This document shows, piece after piece, positions 41,384 through 49,547 of a stretch of DNA of 55,129 bases. The DNA lies in assembly GCA_016932495.1 (NCBI GenBank), contig JAFGCR010000005.1, positions 1 through 55,129 of the forward strand. Direction: 5' to 3'. Under the pieces are notes generated by a model. That model was given only the letters and a program-made list of their open reading frames with translations, had not been told where the DNA came from and made no database searches. This DNA is from Candidatus Peregrinibacteria bacterium. Lineage in GTDB: Bacteria; Patescibacteriota; Gracilibacteria; UM-FILTER-43-11. Position 1 is the stretch's first letter. Every line of letters starts with the position of its first letter. Position numbers and translations under genes: made by a program.

Positions 41384-44155
41384 ATGAAAAAATATTTTTC
41401 CACCCTATTTGCCGCTGTCGGATTGTTTTTAGCGTTAAGCCAGCCGGTTCAAGCCAGCCGATGGGTGCCCTATACATATCCTCAGGACATCAAAAACGAA
41501 TTCTGCGGTGTCCATATTGATTTCCGATACTGCAAATGCGCTTTTCATGGGCAGTATTGCGATGAGCTGGGCATTGATTCAGCCGCTTCCAATTCATGGG
41601 TATACTCCCAGTGGGATGTGTGGAAAGAAAAAATGAAAAGCCAGTTTATGACAGGCTGCTTGCAAGGCGGGGGAATTGCGAAAGACAACGGATGTTTATG
41701 GTGTGAAGATAAAGGAGAATTTAACTGGCAGGGGGAGTGCGGGAATATTGCGGAACTCTGCTCGGAAGACCCCAATGTTACCTTCAATACTGAAACGGCA
41801 CGCTGTGAATGCAGGGTCGGGTTTAATTTGTTATCTGACAAAACCTGTGAATCTATTTGTCCAACGGATGTTCCGGGCTGGACTTATGATCCCGATAGCA
41901 ATAGGTGTATTTGTGCGAAAGGTTATGAACCCGCAAAGGATGAAGAAGGCAATGATTACTGTAAAGAAGCGCCGGAGGTCACGCTTTGGGTTACTTTTTC
42001 TGAAGGCAAAACTCCTTTACTGGCCGACGGTGAAACGAAAGCAGAACTTGAAGTTGAAATTTTTGATACCGTAACGGGCAATGGTGTAGATGCGGAATTT
42101 ACCATCGGATATACCAATGCGGCAGAAAAAGGGGAAATTACTGACATAAAAAAGACCGGAGCCGGCAAATACACACTAAGCTACCAAACAGCCGATTTGA
42201 CGGATCAGGTAAAATCCGGGGTTTTCGAAGACAAACTTTATGTTTTTTACCAGAGCAAAAAGGAAGGGAAACAGATTTATAAAGTTAAGCCCATCCCGCT
42301 GGCTGTAGGCTTGAAGGTCCCCGTGATGATCCGTAAGCCCGGCTACAACGATTATAAAGACACGATTATTTTTACGGGGTCGATGGCCACTATTTCTGTA
42401 ACAACAAAAACGGTCGATGGCGAAGAATTTGATGTGGCAGGGGCCCAGGCCGCTTTAGCGGATAGCTATGAGACGTTTAAGGGGGATGAGGAAGGAATGA
42501 TTACCTTATTCGCCCCGGAAGATATCGAAAGTGACATAACGTCTGAAATGGATGTTGTGCTCGAAATGTCGGCAGAAGCTTATGATGACATGCGGGACAC
42601 GAGCCGTAACGTCAGCAAGATCGCGGAGATCGTCGACACAAATTACGATGCGATCAATAACTTCATAGATACATTTCCCGAAGAACTGGCCGCGGCACCG
42701 GATTTTAAAAAAGCCGAACAGCTCCTTTCCGGTATGAAACGTACTAAATACGCCCTTTTCCACATTCTCCGCGGGGAGGACATGCTGAATGGGACAACAA
42801 AAGGGATTGCCGATACCATTAAAGATCAGATGTGGGATTTTCTGGATTATATCGATCTTCTTGGGAAGGTTTTGGATTACATCTCAACGCCATTCACAAA
42901 GGCATTGGGTGAATATTTCGAAAAGGGATTGGATTATATTAATGAACATCCCAAAGAATTTCTCGCTCACATTGAAAAAGTTTTAGATAATGAGTGGGTT
43001 GCTTATTTCACCGGACTGGTCGAAGCGGACGAGGTGGAAAAAATGATGGCGATTCATAATTTTCTGCAAAAGGCGACAAATATTACCGATTGGCTTTTTG
43101 AGAATGTGATCAATGCTTATCAGGATGCTGTAAAATCCAAAGCTTTTAATTTTAAGGAAGATTGGTTCGGAAGTCTGTTAAGTGAGGTACGCAATAAAAC
43201 AACAGCAATGGGGGTTAAATGGGGATGGGATAAAGTAAGTTTTGAAAATTTCATCCAGTCTTATTTCCGTGGAAAATATCAGGATGTCCTTACCACTCTG
43301 GTCGATATCGTTAACGATAAAGTCGCCAGAGGCAATTGGGATACCATCGGCACTGAGGCTGACCTGATGCTGGCCAAGTGGGAACTGAATGACCTGATGA
43401 TGTGGTACGATCTGGCCGTCCGTCAGGATGTCCGCATTACGGAACACAAAGCCTATATAGAAGGCTTCATGGACGTTGTTGTGACGCCGCTCAAATTCAC
43501 AGTCATTTTCAAAGATGTCGCCAGTGCGATTGAAAATTTCTACAAAATTTTCAAAATGGGCATCCTCAACAATGACGTTTTATTCCGTTATATTGACGCG
43601 ACCGGCGTGGTGATCAACGATATGACCAAAGCCGTTAATCAGGCACTTGGCGGCGGGCCTCAGGCCTACGCACCCAGCTTTTTCCCGTTTGCCTACGCTC
43701 AGGAGGCGGCAACAGCAGAAGATGTTGAGAAGCCGGAGATTCTGGAAAATCCATATGATGAAGCTATGCAGCAAAAACTGGAGGATTACAGCGTGAAGGG
43801 AGGGGAATTGGATCTTTCGATCCAGTTGAAAGAACTAACTGATCTGGCGCTTGAAGCCTTCCCGGATGAGGATGGGTCCCTCAAATCTTATCAGGAGGAA
43901 TTATCGGGGAAAATCAACACGCTTGAATCCGAAACAGAAACCCTGAAAACCGAATTGGCGCCGATCATTAAAGATCTCGAATCAGTCAAACCTCCGAAAT
44001 CCGGCTGCCTGAACGAACTCGACGTGAATTGCGATGGCAAAGTCGATCTGAAAGACATTACGGCCGGCGAATGGGTGGCAATGGGTGTAGTCGTTTTAAT
44101 CCTTTATTTCATTATCAAGGGCATCCGCCGGCTCTTTAGACGCAAGAAAAAATAA
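41384..44155 (+). CDS. Large exported, C-terminally membrane-anchored protein
   Basis: A 923-residue protein. Start chosen at the ATG at 41384, which opens the signal peptide (KKYFSTLFAAVGLFLALSQP, ending VQA). Residues about 25-190 are cysteine-rich with EGF-like spacing (CECRVGFNLLSDKTC, CICAKGYEPA). Residues about 195-310 look like an Ig/invasin-type domain (LLADGETKAELEVEI). A long helical middle follows. Near residues 880-897 is a dockerin/EF-hand-like calcium motif (LDVNCDGKVDLKDITAGEW), directly followed by a C-terminal membrane helix (VAMGVVVLILYFIIKGI) and the basic tail RRLFRRKKK. It is probably a surface-exposed adhesin or scaffold anchored in the membrane. No whole-length family recognised. 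Confidence 0.8.
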   Translation: MKKYFSTLFAAVGLFLALSQPVQASRWVPYTYPQDIKNEFCGVHIDFRYCKCAFHGQYCDELGIDSAASNSWVYSQWDVWKEKMKSQFMTGCLQGGGIAKDNGCLWCEDKGEFNWQGECGNIAELCSEDPNVTFNTETARCECRVGFNLLSDKTCESICPTDVPGWTYDPDSNRCICAKGYEPAKDEEGNDYCKEAPEVTLWVTFSEGKTPLLADGETKAELEVEIFDTVTGNGVDAEFTIGYTNAAEKGEITDIKKTGAGKYTLSYQTADLTDQVKSGVFEDKLYVFYQSKKEGKQIYKVKPIPLAVGLKVPVMIRKPGYNDYKDTIIFTGSMATISVTTKTVDGEEFDVAGAQAALADSYETFKGDEEGMITLFAPEDIESDITSEMDVVLEMSAEAYDDMRDTSRNVSKIAEIVDTNYDAINNFIDTFPEELAAAPDFKKAEQLLSGMKRTKYALFHILRGEDMLNGTTKGIADTIKDQMWDFLDYIDLLGKVLDYISTPFTKALGEYFEKGLDYINEHPKEFLAHIEKVLDNEWVAYFTGLVEADEVEKMMAIHNFLQKATNITDWLFENVINAYQDAVKSKAFNFKEDWFGSLLSEVRNKTTAMGVKWGWDKVSFENFIQSYFRGKYQDVLTTLVDIVNDKVARGNWDTIGTEADLMLAKWELNDLMMWYDLAVRQDVRITEHKAYIEGFMDVVVTPLKFTVIFKDVASAIENFYKIFKMGILNNDVLFRYIDATGVVINDMTKAVNQALGGGPQAYAPSFFPFAYAQEAATAEDVEKPEILENPYDEAMQQKLEDYSVKGGELDLSIQLKELTDLALEAFPDEDGSLKSYQEELSGKINTLESETETLKTELAPIIKDLESVKPPKSGCLNELDVNCDGKVDLKDITAGEWVAMGVVVLILYFIIKGIRRLFRRKKK

Positions 44156-44156
44156 T

Positions 44157-44384
44157 ATGGAACCTTCTCTTATTTTCAGGATTTTAGGAGCGATCGGCCT
44201 GATTTTTATCACGGCCGGCGTACTCACTAAAAACCGCTTTCATCAAAACATCTATTTTATTATTGGTGGTTTACTGCTGGAAGCGTACGCGTTGTTTTTA
44301 AAGGATGTGATCTTCGTGCCGCTGCAGGTCGTCTTCGTCATGGCGGCCCTTTATGAGCTTTATCATTTAAAGAAAAAGAAATAA
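44157..44384 (+). CDS. Small membrane protein, 75 residues
   Basis: Begins 1 nt after the stop of the 923-residue protein, and its stop overlaps the next start (TAATG). It has three short hydrophobic segments (residues about 6-22, 31-47 and 50-66) and ends in KKKK. This fits a small integral membrane protein cotranscribed with both neighbours. No family recognised. Confidence 0.7.
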   Translation: MEPSLIFRILGAIGLIFITAGVLTKNRFHQNIYFIIGGLLLEAYALFLKDVIFVPLQVVFVMAALYELYHLKKKK

Positions 44385-44932
44385 TGGTCCTTCTTGAATC
44401 TTTACAGCTTCCTATGGGCTCTGACATCATCGATTTCAGCCTGCCTGGCACCGATGGGAAAATGGTTTCCCCTTCTGATTTTGCTGATAAGAAGGCATGG
44501 GTCATCATCTTCATGTGCAACCATTGCCCGTATGTACAGGCAATTCTCAATCGTCTGATCCGTCTTCAATCCGATTACACCGACAAAGGTGTTCAGCTGA
44601 TCGGCATCAACTCAAATGAATCCGATAACTACCCCGATGATTCTTTTGAAAACATGAAGAAAACGGTAGAAGAAAAAGGAATTAATTTTGTGTATCTGCA
44701 CGATGAATCTCAGGAAGTCGCCAAAGCGTATCAGGCCCAATGCACGCCGGATATTTACATGTTTGACCAGAATCGTAAACTCGCTTATCACGGCCGGCTG
44801 GACGATAACTGGCAGAACGAAAATGAAGTTGAGAAACAGGAGCTACGAATGGCGCTTGACGCGATTTTAGAAGGCCAAGCCGTATCCGAAATCCAGCATC
44901 CGAGCATGGGGTGCAGTATTAAATGGAAATAG
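44384..44932 (+). CDS. Thioredoxin-like redoxin (AhpC/TSA-type)
   Basis: A 182-residue thioredoxin-fold protein with the active-site FMCNHCPYV (Cys45 and Cys48, a CxxC pair), the motif typical of the CNHCPYV redoxin group. The downstream cis-proline region is CTPDIYMFD. No signal peptide is present, so it acts in the cytoplasm. The ATG overlaps the preceding stop codon. A role in thiol redox balance is likely; the exact substrate is unknown. Confidence 0.88.
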   Translation: MVLLESLQLPMGSDIIDFSLPGTDGKMVSPSDFADKKAWVIIFMCNHCPYVQAILNRLIRLQSDYTDKGVQLIGINSNESDNYPDDSFENMKKTVEEKGINFVYLHDESQEVAKAYQAQCTPDIYMFDQNRKLAYHGRLDDNWQNENEVEKQELRMALDAILEGQAVSEIQHPSMGCSIKWK

Positions 44933-44942
44933 TCATTTATAT

Positions 44943-44977
44943 AAAAAAGGAGCCCGCGGCGCATTGCGCCGCGGGCT
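44943..44977 (-). terminator. Strong intrinsic terminator of the phosphatidyltransferase gene
   Basis: A perfect 12-bp GC-rich stem (44951-44962 with 44966-44977) around a 3-nt loop. Read on the minus strand it is followed by CCTTTTTT. It also lies just after the redoxin gene on the plus strand, but no T tract serves that direction well. Confidence 0.85.
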
Positions 44978-44993
44978 TTGCCAACGATCCTTT

Positions 44994-45797
44994 TTACCGC
45001 CGGACGAACACCATGCTCAGCCGGTCGGTGATTGTGTTGATCCAGTGAAGCCGGCCACGGAAATCGATCCGTGACATGGCACTGAGGACACTGAACACTG
45101 TTGCCAGACCAAGTACGACATTGGGAATGGGCGAGGGGGGCACCCAGCCTTGGTCGACAGGGAGGTAGGCGAGAAGAGTCGTGTACTGAAGCGTAAACTT
45201 GATCTTTCCGAACCACGTAGCGCTTGTTTGCCGTTGCCAGCCTTCTCCCAAGTTGAAGGGGTGGCGCATCAGCGTGCCGATGAGCTCGACTCCGATCATA
45301 ACGCCTATAAAAGGCGCCCACAGATTCCCCCAAACACAAAAACAGATAGCAATGGGCAGAACGGTGATTTTGTCGATGAACGGGTCCAGCCACGCCCCCA
45401 TTGCCGTACGACCAGGGTGGTTCAGTTCATCCCATGTGTCCGGAAACGAGGTGGGCTTACTGCCGCAAGCGCTGGCGATGTTGCCATCGAGTTTATCCAG
45501 CGCCACGCCGAAGACCATGATGCAGAATCCTGTATACGCGTGCCCGGCTAAATACGTGATAAAGCCGGCCCACACCACGGGAAACCGCAAAATAGTCACC
45601 CAGTTGGGAGCTAGGGGCCTTAATTTCCGCCCCAGTTTCCCAATCGGGATGAGGATACAGATGCTCCCCATCCGCTTAAGCCACTCCTTGGATGGAACCC
45701 ACAGCAGCAGGATGACAATCACTAAGGCCGTGAGCACATAATAGACGATAGGAATATCGAAGAAACCTTTTCCTAAAGACCAAAGCGTATCATTCAT
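44994..45797 (-). CDS. CDP-alcohol phosphatidyltransferase family protein with altered motif
   Basis: A 267-residue membrane enzyme likely to transfer a phosphatidyl group from CDP-diacylglycerol to an alcohol (phospholipid head-group synthesis). The family motif DxxDGxxAR-x8-GxxxDxxxD is seen as DKLDGNIAS, then a spacer of about 24 residues instead of 8, then GAWLDPFID. The Arg is replaced by Ser. Several membrane helices follow. Unlike its neighbours the gene has a strong Shine-Dalgarno (AAGGAGGGG, 45808-45800), a consensus promoter and a strong terminator, and its codons favour C/G endings, all of which suggest acquisition. Activity is uncertain. Confidence 0.8.
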   Translation of the reverse strand: MNDTLWSLGKGFFDIPIVYYVLTALVIVILLLWVPSKEWLKRMGSICILIPIGKLGRKLRPLAPNWVTILRFPVVWAGFITYLAGHAYTGFCIMVFGVALDKLDGNIASACGSKPTSFPDTWDELNHPGRTAMGAWLDPFIDKITVLPIAICFCVWGNLWAPFIGVMIGVELIGTLMRHPFNLGEGWQRQTSATWFGKIKFTLQYTTLLAYLPVDQGWVPPSPIPNVVLGLATVFSVLSAMSRIDFRGRLHWINTITDRLSMVFVRR

Positions 45798-45871
45798 AAC
45801 CCCTCCTTGTCGGACAAAATTGTTAAAGACCGTTGGCAGTGGGCACCGTTTGGCCGGTACGCCAGTTCAGA

Positions 45872-45900
45872 ATCTTAGGCAGGTCAGGAATCACTGTCAA
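45872..45900 (-). promoter_or_regulatory. Consensus promoter of the phosphatidyltransferase gene
   Basis: Minus strand: perfect TTGACA (45900-45895), 17-nt spacer, TAAGAT (45877-45872). The leader is about 65 nt and ends in a strong Shine-Dalgarno sequence. Confidence 0.65.
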
Positions 45901-45945
45901 TGCTAACTGTTTTATTTAAGAGCGGTTTGATTTGAGGTACAATCC

Positions 45946-46287
45946 ATGTGTATGTGGGTACGCCGAAAAGTACAATCAGGCACAAAAACCGGCCAGAAAA
46001 TCGGTTATCCGACACTTAATTTTCGTGCCGGGGATTTTAGTCAATCATCCGGAGTATATGCCTGTGAAATTCTTATCGCCGATAAACTGTACAAAGGTGC
46101 TTTATACTTTGGCCCGCGCCTCAACCATCCGGGAAATGTTTTAGAGGTGTATGTCATCGGATTTAAACAAAAAATCTACGGCCATTTCGTCCGATTCCGC
46201 GTAGGCAAAAAAATCCGATCTCCCAAATGTTTTAATAGTCTTGATGAGCTTAAAAAGCAGATCCAAAAAGACCTGCAATCCGTTTAA
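45946..46287 (+). CDS. Riboflavin kinase domain protein (stand-alone)
   Basis: A 113-residue protein consisting only of the flavokinase domain, which phosphorylates riboflavin to FMN. The motif TGQKIGYPTLNFRAGD contains the PTxN signature; SSGVYACEIL, LEVYVIGF and VRFRVGKKIRSPKCFNSLDE follow the family order. In most bacteria this domain is the C-terminal half of bifunctional RibF, fused to FAD synthetase; that half is missing here. A TACAAT box lies 2 nt before the first ATG, so the true start may be the second ATG at 45952 on a leaderless mRNA. The gene overlaps the convergent 46284 gene by 4 nt. Confidence 0.85.
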   Translation: MCMWVRRKVQSGTKTGQKIGYPTLNFRAGDFSQSSGVYACEILIADKLYKGALYFGPRLNHPGNVLEVYVIGFKQKIYGHFVRFRVGKKIRSPKCFNSLDELKKQIQKDLQSV

Positions 46288-46763
46288 TGTCCTTTTTTCT
46301 TTCGCCGTGTCGCGATGGTCAGTACCTTTTTACGGATGACCTCATTTTTAATCAGAGGAGCAAGCTCATAAAGGGTCCGGCTGCCCCGGCAACGGCGGCC
46401 TGCTTTTAAAAGCACTTCTTCTTCCCATTTATAACCAGCAAAAAGAGCGGCATGCTCCAGTGTTTTCCAGGGGGTGAACATCACCGAACTTTTGGCGGCT
46501 GTTTCGAGTAATTCATCGTAACAAGAGCGGTCTTGGTAGCAATGAGCGTGGGCCAGAAAATCGAATCCCCGTTGTTCAGCAATATACCTGAGCGCGTCGT
46601 TTGAAAGCGGCCCGCGGGGATTGATCACCGCGTTTTTTATATAAAGGCGGCATCGGCGCACAAAATCCAATCGCATTTCTTCAATGGGGCATTTTACCTC
46701 AAGAAAGCTGAGACTTCCTTCGGCGGAATAATGGTCGGTAATGGTTTCAGCGTGTTCAGTCAT
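46284..46763 (-). CDS. Hypothetical protein, 159 residues
   Basis: A soluble helical protein with four or five cysteines (VKCPIEE, RRCRLY, HCYQDRSCYDELLE, GRRCRGSRTLYELAPLIK), ending in RRKKKGH. No family recognised. Its start lies 6 nt after the stop of the gene at 46770, so the two form a transcription unit. The C-terminal helices could be short alpha-solenoid (HEAT-like) repeats; this is a guess from pattern only. Confidence 0.6.
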   Translation of the reverse strand: MTEHAETITDHYSAEGSLSFLEVKCPIEEMRLDFVRRCRLYIKNAVINPRGPLSNDALRYIAEQRGFDFLAHAHCYQDRSCYDELLETAAKSSVMFTPWKTLEHAALFAGYKWEEEVLLKAGRRCRGSRTLYELAPLIKNEVIRKKVLTIATRRKKKGH

Positions 46764-46769
46764 AAATAA

Positions 46770-47096
46770 TTATTTATCCGTATTTTGCTGGGCGAGTTCA
46801 ATAGCCTGGTTTCCCCAGGGTGAATTTTTAATATGTTCAGCGTTATCCAAAATCACCTTCGGAGAGACCCCTGCGATTTTAAGCAAAATCTGTTCCACTT
46901 CCCGCCGGACTTCTTTTGAATCGGGCAGTATGGAAAGATAGCTGATAACAAGATGGGGATTGTTATCTACAACACGATGGCACAGCTCAAGCCCTCGCCG
47001 AATACGCTCCTGATCCGAGGCAATATCTGATTCAGCATCGGAGGATTCGGTCACGAAGCTTGGCAGCGCTTCAGCGCCGTTCAAATCATCAGTCAT
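46770..47096 (-). CDS. Hypothetical protein, 108 residues
   Basis: Start chosen at the ATG at 47096 (MTDDLNGAEALPSF); a longer form with another start lies six codons upstream. The protein is acidic at the N-terminus and helical afterwards (EQILLKIAGVSPKVILDNAE), resembling alpha-solenoid repeats. No family recognised. Paired with the gene at 46284. Confidence 0.6.
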   Translation of the reverse strand: MTDDLNGAEALPSFVTESSDAESDIASDQERIRRGLELCHRVVDNNPHLVISYLSILPDSKEVRREVEQILLKIAGVSPKVILDNAEHIKNSPWGNQAIELAQQNTDK

Positions 47097-47138
47097 AACA
47101 AAATGGGTGAGCAACTAAGGGGATTATTGTATTTAAAA

Positions 47139-47167
47139 TTGGCTATTTGTCAACAAAAAGCTATAAT
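47139..47167 (+). promoter_or_regulatory. Promoter of murE-truB
   Basis: TTGGCT (47139-47144), 17-nt spacer, TATAAT (47162-47167). The expected start point is near 47174, so the ATG at 47191 fits better than the one at 47173. Confidence 0.7.
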
Positions 47168-47190
47168 CCGTAATGCTCAAAACTTTTATT

Positions 47191-48516
47191 ATGAGGTTTT
47201 TAGACTATCTGCGCAAAAAAATCAGCCCCGATAACCCCCTCCGCCTGCTTTGGCACAAGTCAAAAGCGGCTGTTGCTGCTATAAAATACGGCTTCCCCGG
47301 TAAAAAAATGATTTGCATCGGAGTCACGGGGACTAATGGCAAAACCACTACCGTTCATATGGCCGAACATCTCCTCCGCACCGCTGGCAAAAAAGTCGGG
47401 ATGTTGTCTACAGCCGAATTCCGGATGAATGGCAAAATTACCCCCAACCGTTCCAAAAAAACCACCCTGTCGCCGTTTTTAACACAGAAATTTTTGAAAC
47501 AATGTCTCCTTCACAAAATCGAGTATATGGTCATTGAAGCCTCCTCTCACGCACTCCATCAGTATCGGCTATGGGGGATCCCTTTCAGCATTTCCGCTAT
47601 CACGAATATTACCCATGAGCATCTGGATTATCACAGGACGATGGAGAAATACAAAGAGGCCAAGAAAGATCTGTTCAAAAACGTCAGCCAGACCTGCCAC
47701 CACCATTTGTCCGATAGCCTCAAGGCAATTCCCCATCAGCAGGCTATGGTTTTGAATACAGGAGATACTTTTTTTGAAGACTTCAATCAAATATCCTGCC
47801 CCACTAAAATCACTTACGGTTTGGGTGATGGGAATCTGAAGGCCCATCACATCACTTATTCAAAATTCGGTTCCCAATTCGCTTTGCACTATGGCTCAGA
47901 TGAAGTCGGAGTTGAGCTGAAAATACCTGGCTCATTCAATATCGAGAACGCCCTGGCCGCGTCCGGCATCGCGTTGGCCTGCAAAGTGTCGATGGATGAC
48001 ATTAAAAAAGGCCTGGAAACATTTGAAGGAGTCCCAGGCCGCATGGAAACGATTGGAAGTCCGAAAGGATTTGAAGTGATCGTCGACTTTGCCCTCACGC
48101 CCGACGCACTCGAAAAACTGTATTCAACCCTCCGCCAAACAGCCCCTGCTCGTATTATCGGCATTATCGGCAGTTGCGGAGACCGCGATAAAGAAAAACG
48201 GCCAGCGATGGGCGAAATTGTTGCTGCCCATTCCGATCTCACCATCGTAACGGATGAAGAACCGTATTCCGAAGACCCGATGGCGATCATGCAGGCGGTT
48301 TTGGAGGGGGCTAAAAAAATAAAAAAGCTGGAAGAAGACCTTCATCTGATCGAAGACCGTTACGCGGCTATTGAATTTGCCATCCAAAACGCACAGGAAG
48401 GCGATATTGTCGTTGTTACCGGTATGGGAAGTTTCGACACCCGTACCATGAATGAGGGTCCGATTGAATGGGATGAACGGGAGGTAGTAAGGGAAATAAT
48501 CGATAAAAACATCTAA
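47191..48516 (+). CDS. murE: Mur ligase, MurE-type (UDP-MurNAc-tripeptide synthetase)
   Basis: A 441-residue ligase that should add the third amino acid to UDP-MurNAc-L-Ala-D-Glu. The ATP loop is GVTGTNGKTTTVHMAEHLLR, with IEASSHALHQYR, HEHLDYH and the C-terminal domain FEGVPGRMETI. The N-terminal substrate domain is shortened. Two motifs differ from standard MurE: DYAHTPDAL is DFALTPDAL here, and the amino-acid specificity motif DNPR is EEPY (VTDEEPYSEDP). Whether it adds meso-diaminopimelate, lysine or something else cannot be told. truB follows after 1 nt. Confidence 0.85.
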   Translation: MRFLDYLRKKISPDNPLRLLWHKSKAAVAAIKYGFPGKKMICIGVTGTNGKTTTVHMAEHLLRTAGKKVGMLSTAEFRMNGKITPNRSKKTTLSPFLTQKFLKQCLLHKIEYMVIEASSHALHQYRLWGIPFSISAITNITHEHLDYHRTMEKYKEAKKDLFKNVSQTCHHHLSDSLKAIPHQQAMVLNTGDTFFEDFNQISCPTKITYGLGDGNLKAHHITYSKFGSQFALHYGSDEVGVELKIPGSFNIENALAASGIALACKVSMDDIKKGLETFEGVPGRMETIGSPKGFEVIVDFALTPDALEKLYSTLRQTAPARIIGIIGSCGDRDKEKRPAMGEIVAAHSDLTIVTDEEPYSEDPMAIMQAVLEGAKKIKKLEEDLHLIEDRYAAIEFAIQNAQEGDIVVVTGMGSFDTRTMNEGPIEWDEREVVREIIDKNI

Positions 48517-48517
48517 C

Positions 48518-49222
48518 ATGAAGCCACCTAGAATCTATCGAATAGTGGATGGCATATTGGTCATCAATAAGCCCAAAGACTGGACGTCTTTCGACGTGGT
48601 GGCCAAAATCCGCAACCAATTAAACGTCAAAAAAGTCGGCCATACGGGCACACTCGATCCCCAGGCTACCGGTGTCCTCGTTCTCTGTATCGGCAAGGGC
48701 ACGAAGCTGTGCCAAAAACTCACGGGTTTAGATAAAGAATACATTTGCGATATTACTTTGGGGGCCGCCAGCACGACGGATGACGCCGAAGGCGAAATAA
48801 CATCCGTATCCGATGCAGCCGAAGTCCCTATAACCACCATTGAAAATATCTTAAAGGAATTCAAAGGCACCTTTGAACAGATGCCGCCTGATTTTTCCGC
48901 CAAAAAAATAAAAGGTAAAAAGGCTTATGAGTTAGCCCGAAAAGGGAAAAAGCCGGAATTAAAACCCGTTGAAGTCACTATTCATCAAATCGAATTACTG
49001 GATTACAAATGGCCCCTTTTAAAACTTAAAATCCATTGCGGAAAAGGCTTTTACGTCCGCTCACTCGCTCGTGACATTGGCGAAAAATTAGGTGTGGGAG
49101 GTTATTTAACAGCACTTCAAAGAACCCGCGTAGGCCACTTTGGTCTGGACGGGGCGATTACGATTGAGCAGGCAGACGAGAAGAGAGTATTACCGATGAG
49201 CGCAGCTAAGGTATCTATATAA
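48518..49222 (+). CDS. truB: tRNA pseudouridine(55) synthase
   Basis: A 234-residue enzyme making the pseudouridine of the tRNA T loop. The start GILVINKPKDWTSFDVV, the catalytic block VGHTGTLDPQATGVLVLCIG (the Asp in TLDP is the nucleophile) and the RNA-binding part FYVRSLARDIGEKLGVGGYL are all present. It is slightly shorter than the E. coli enzyme, lacking the C-terminal PUA extension. It starts 1 nt after murE and shares its promoter. Confidence 0.95.
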   Translation: MKPPRIYRIVDGILVINKPKDWTSFDVVAKIRNQLNVKKVGHTGTLDPQATGVLVLCIGKGTKLCQKLTGLDKEYICDITLGAASTTDDAEGEITSVSDAAEVPITTIENILKEFKGTFEQMPPDFSAKKIKGKKAYELARKGKKPELKPVEVTIHQIELLDYKWPLLKLKIHCGKGFYVRSLARDIGEKLGVGGYLTALQRTRVGHFGLDGAITIEQADEKRVLPMSAAKVSI

Positions 49223-49226
49223 TTCA

Positions 49227-49547
49227 ATGACCTTTAGAAATATGGGTTGGAAAAATTTTTTTAAACCGAATTTTATAAAAATCGTAATCACTATAGTGTT
49301 ATCAGCAGTGCTGTTTTTTTTGCCGATTTTTCCAATCCTTCAGCCGTATTCGCCAAAAATCGGAGCAGAATACTTAGGGCCTTTACATGTGTTCAGTTCG
49401 CTGTACTACGTATTCTTTGAGGGCTTTTGGAATCCAAGTTTATATTGGCTGACATATATTTTCATCAGCCTGTATATCGGAATTGTTTATTTAATAACCT
49501 GCTTGCTGGTTAATTTTATCCGAAAATTAAGACAGGCCTCTAGCTAA
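49227..49547 (+). CDS. Small membrane protein, 106 residues
   Basis: It has three hydrophobic segments (residues about 18-38, 55-68 and 71-95) and basic ends. It begins 4 nt after truB, so it belongs to the same transcript. No family recognised. Its last 21 nt overlap the 3' end of convergent tpiA. Confidence 0.7.
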   Translation: MTFRNMGWKNFFKPNFIKIVITIVLSAVLFFLPIFPILQPYSPKIGAEYLGPLHVFSSLYYVFFEGFWNPSLYWLTYIFISLYIGIVYLITCLLVNFIRKLRQASS

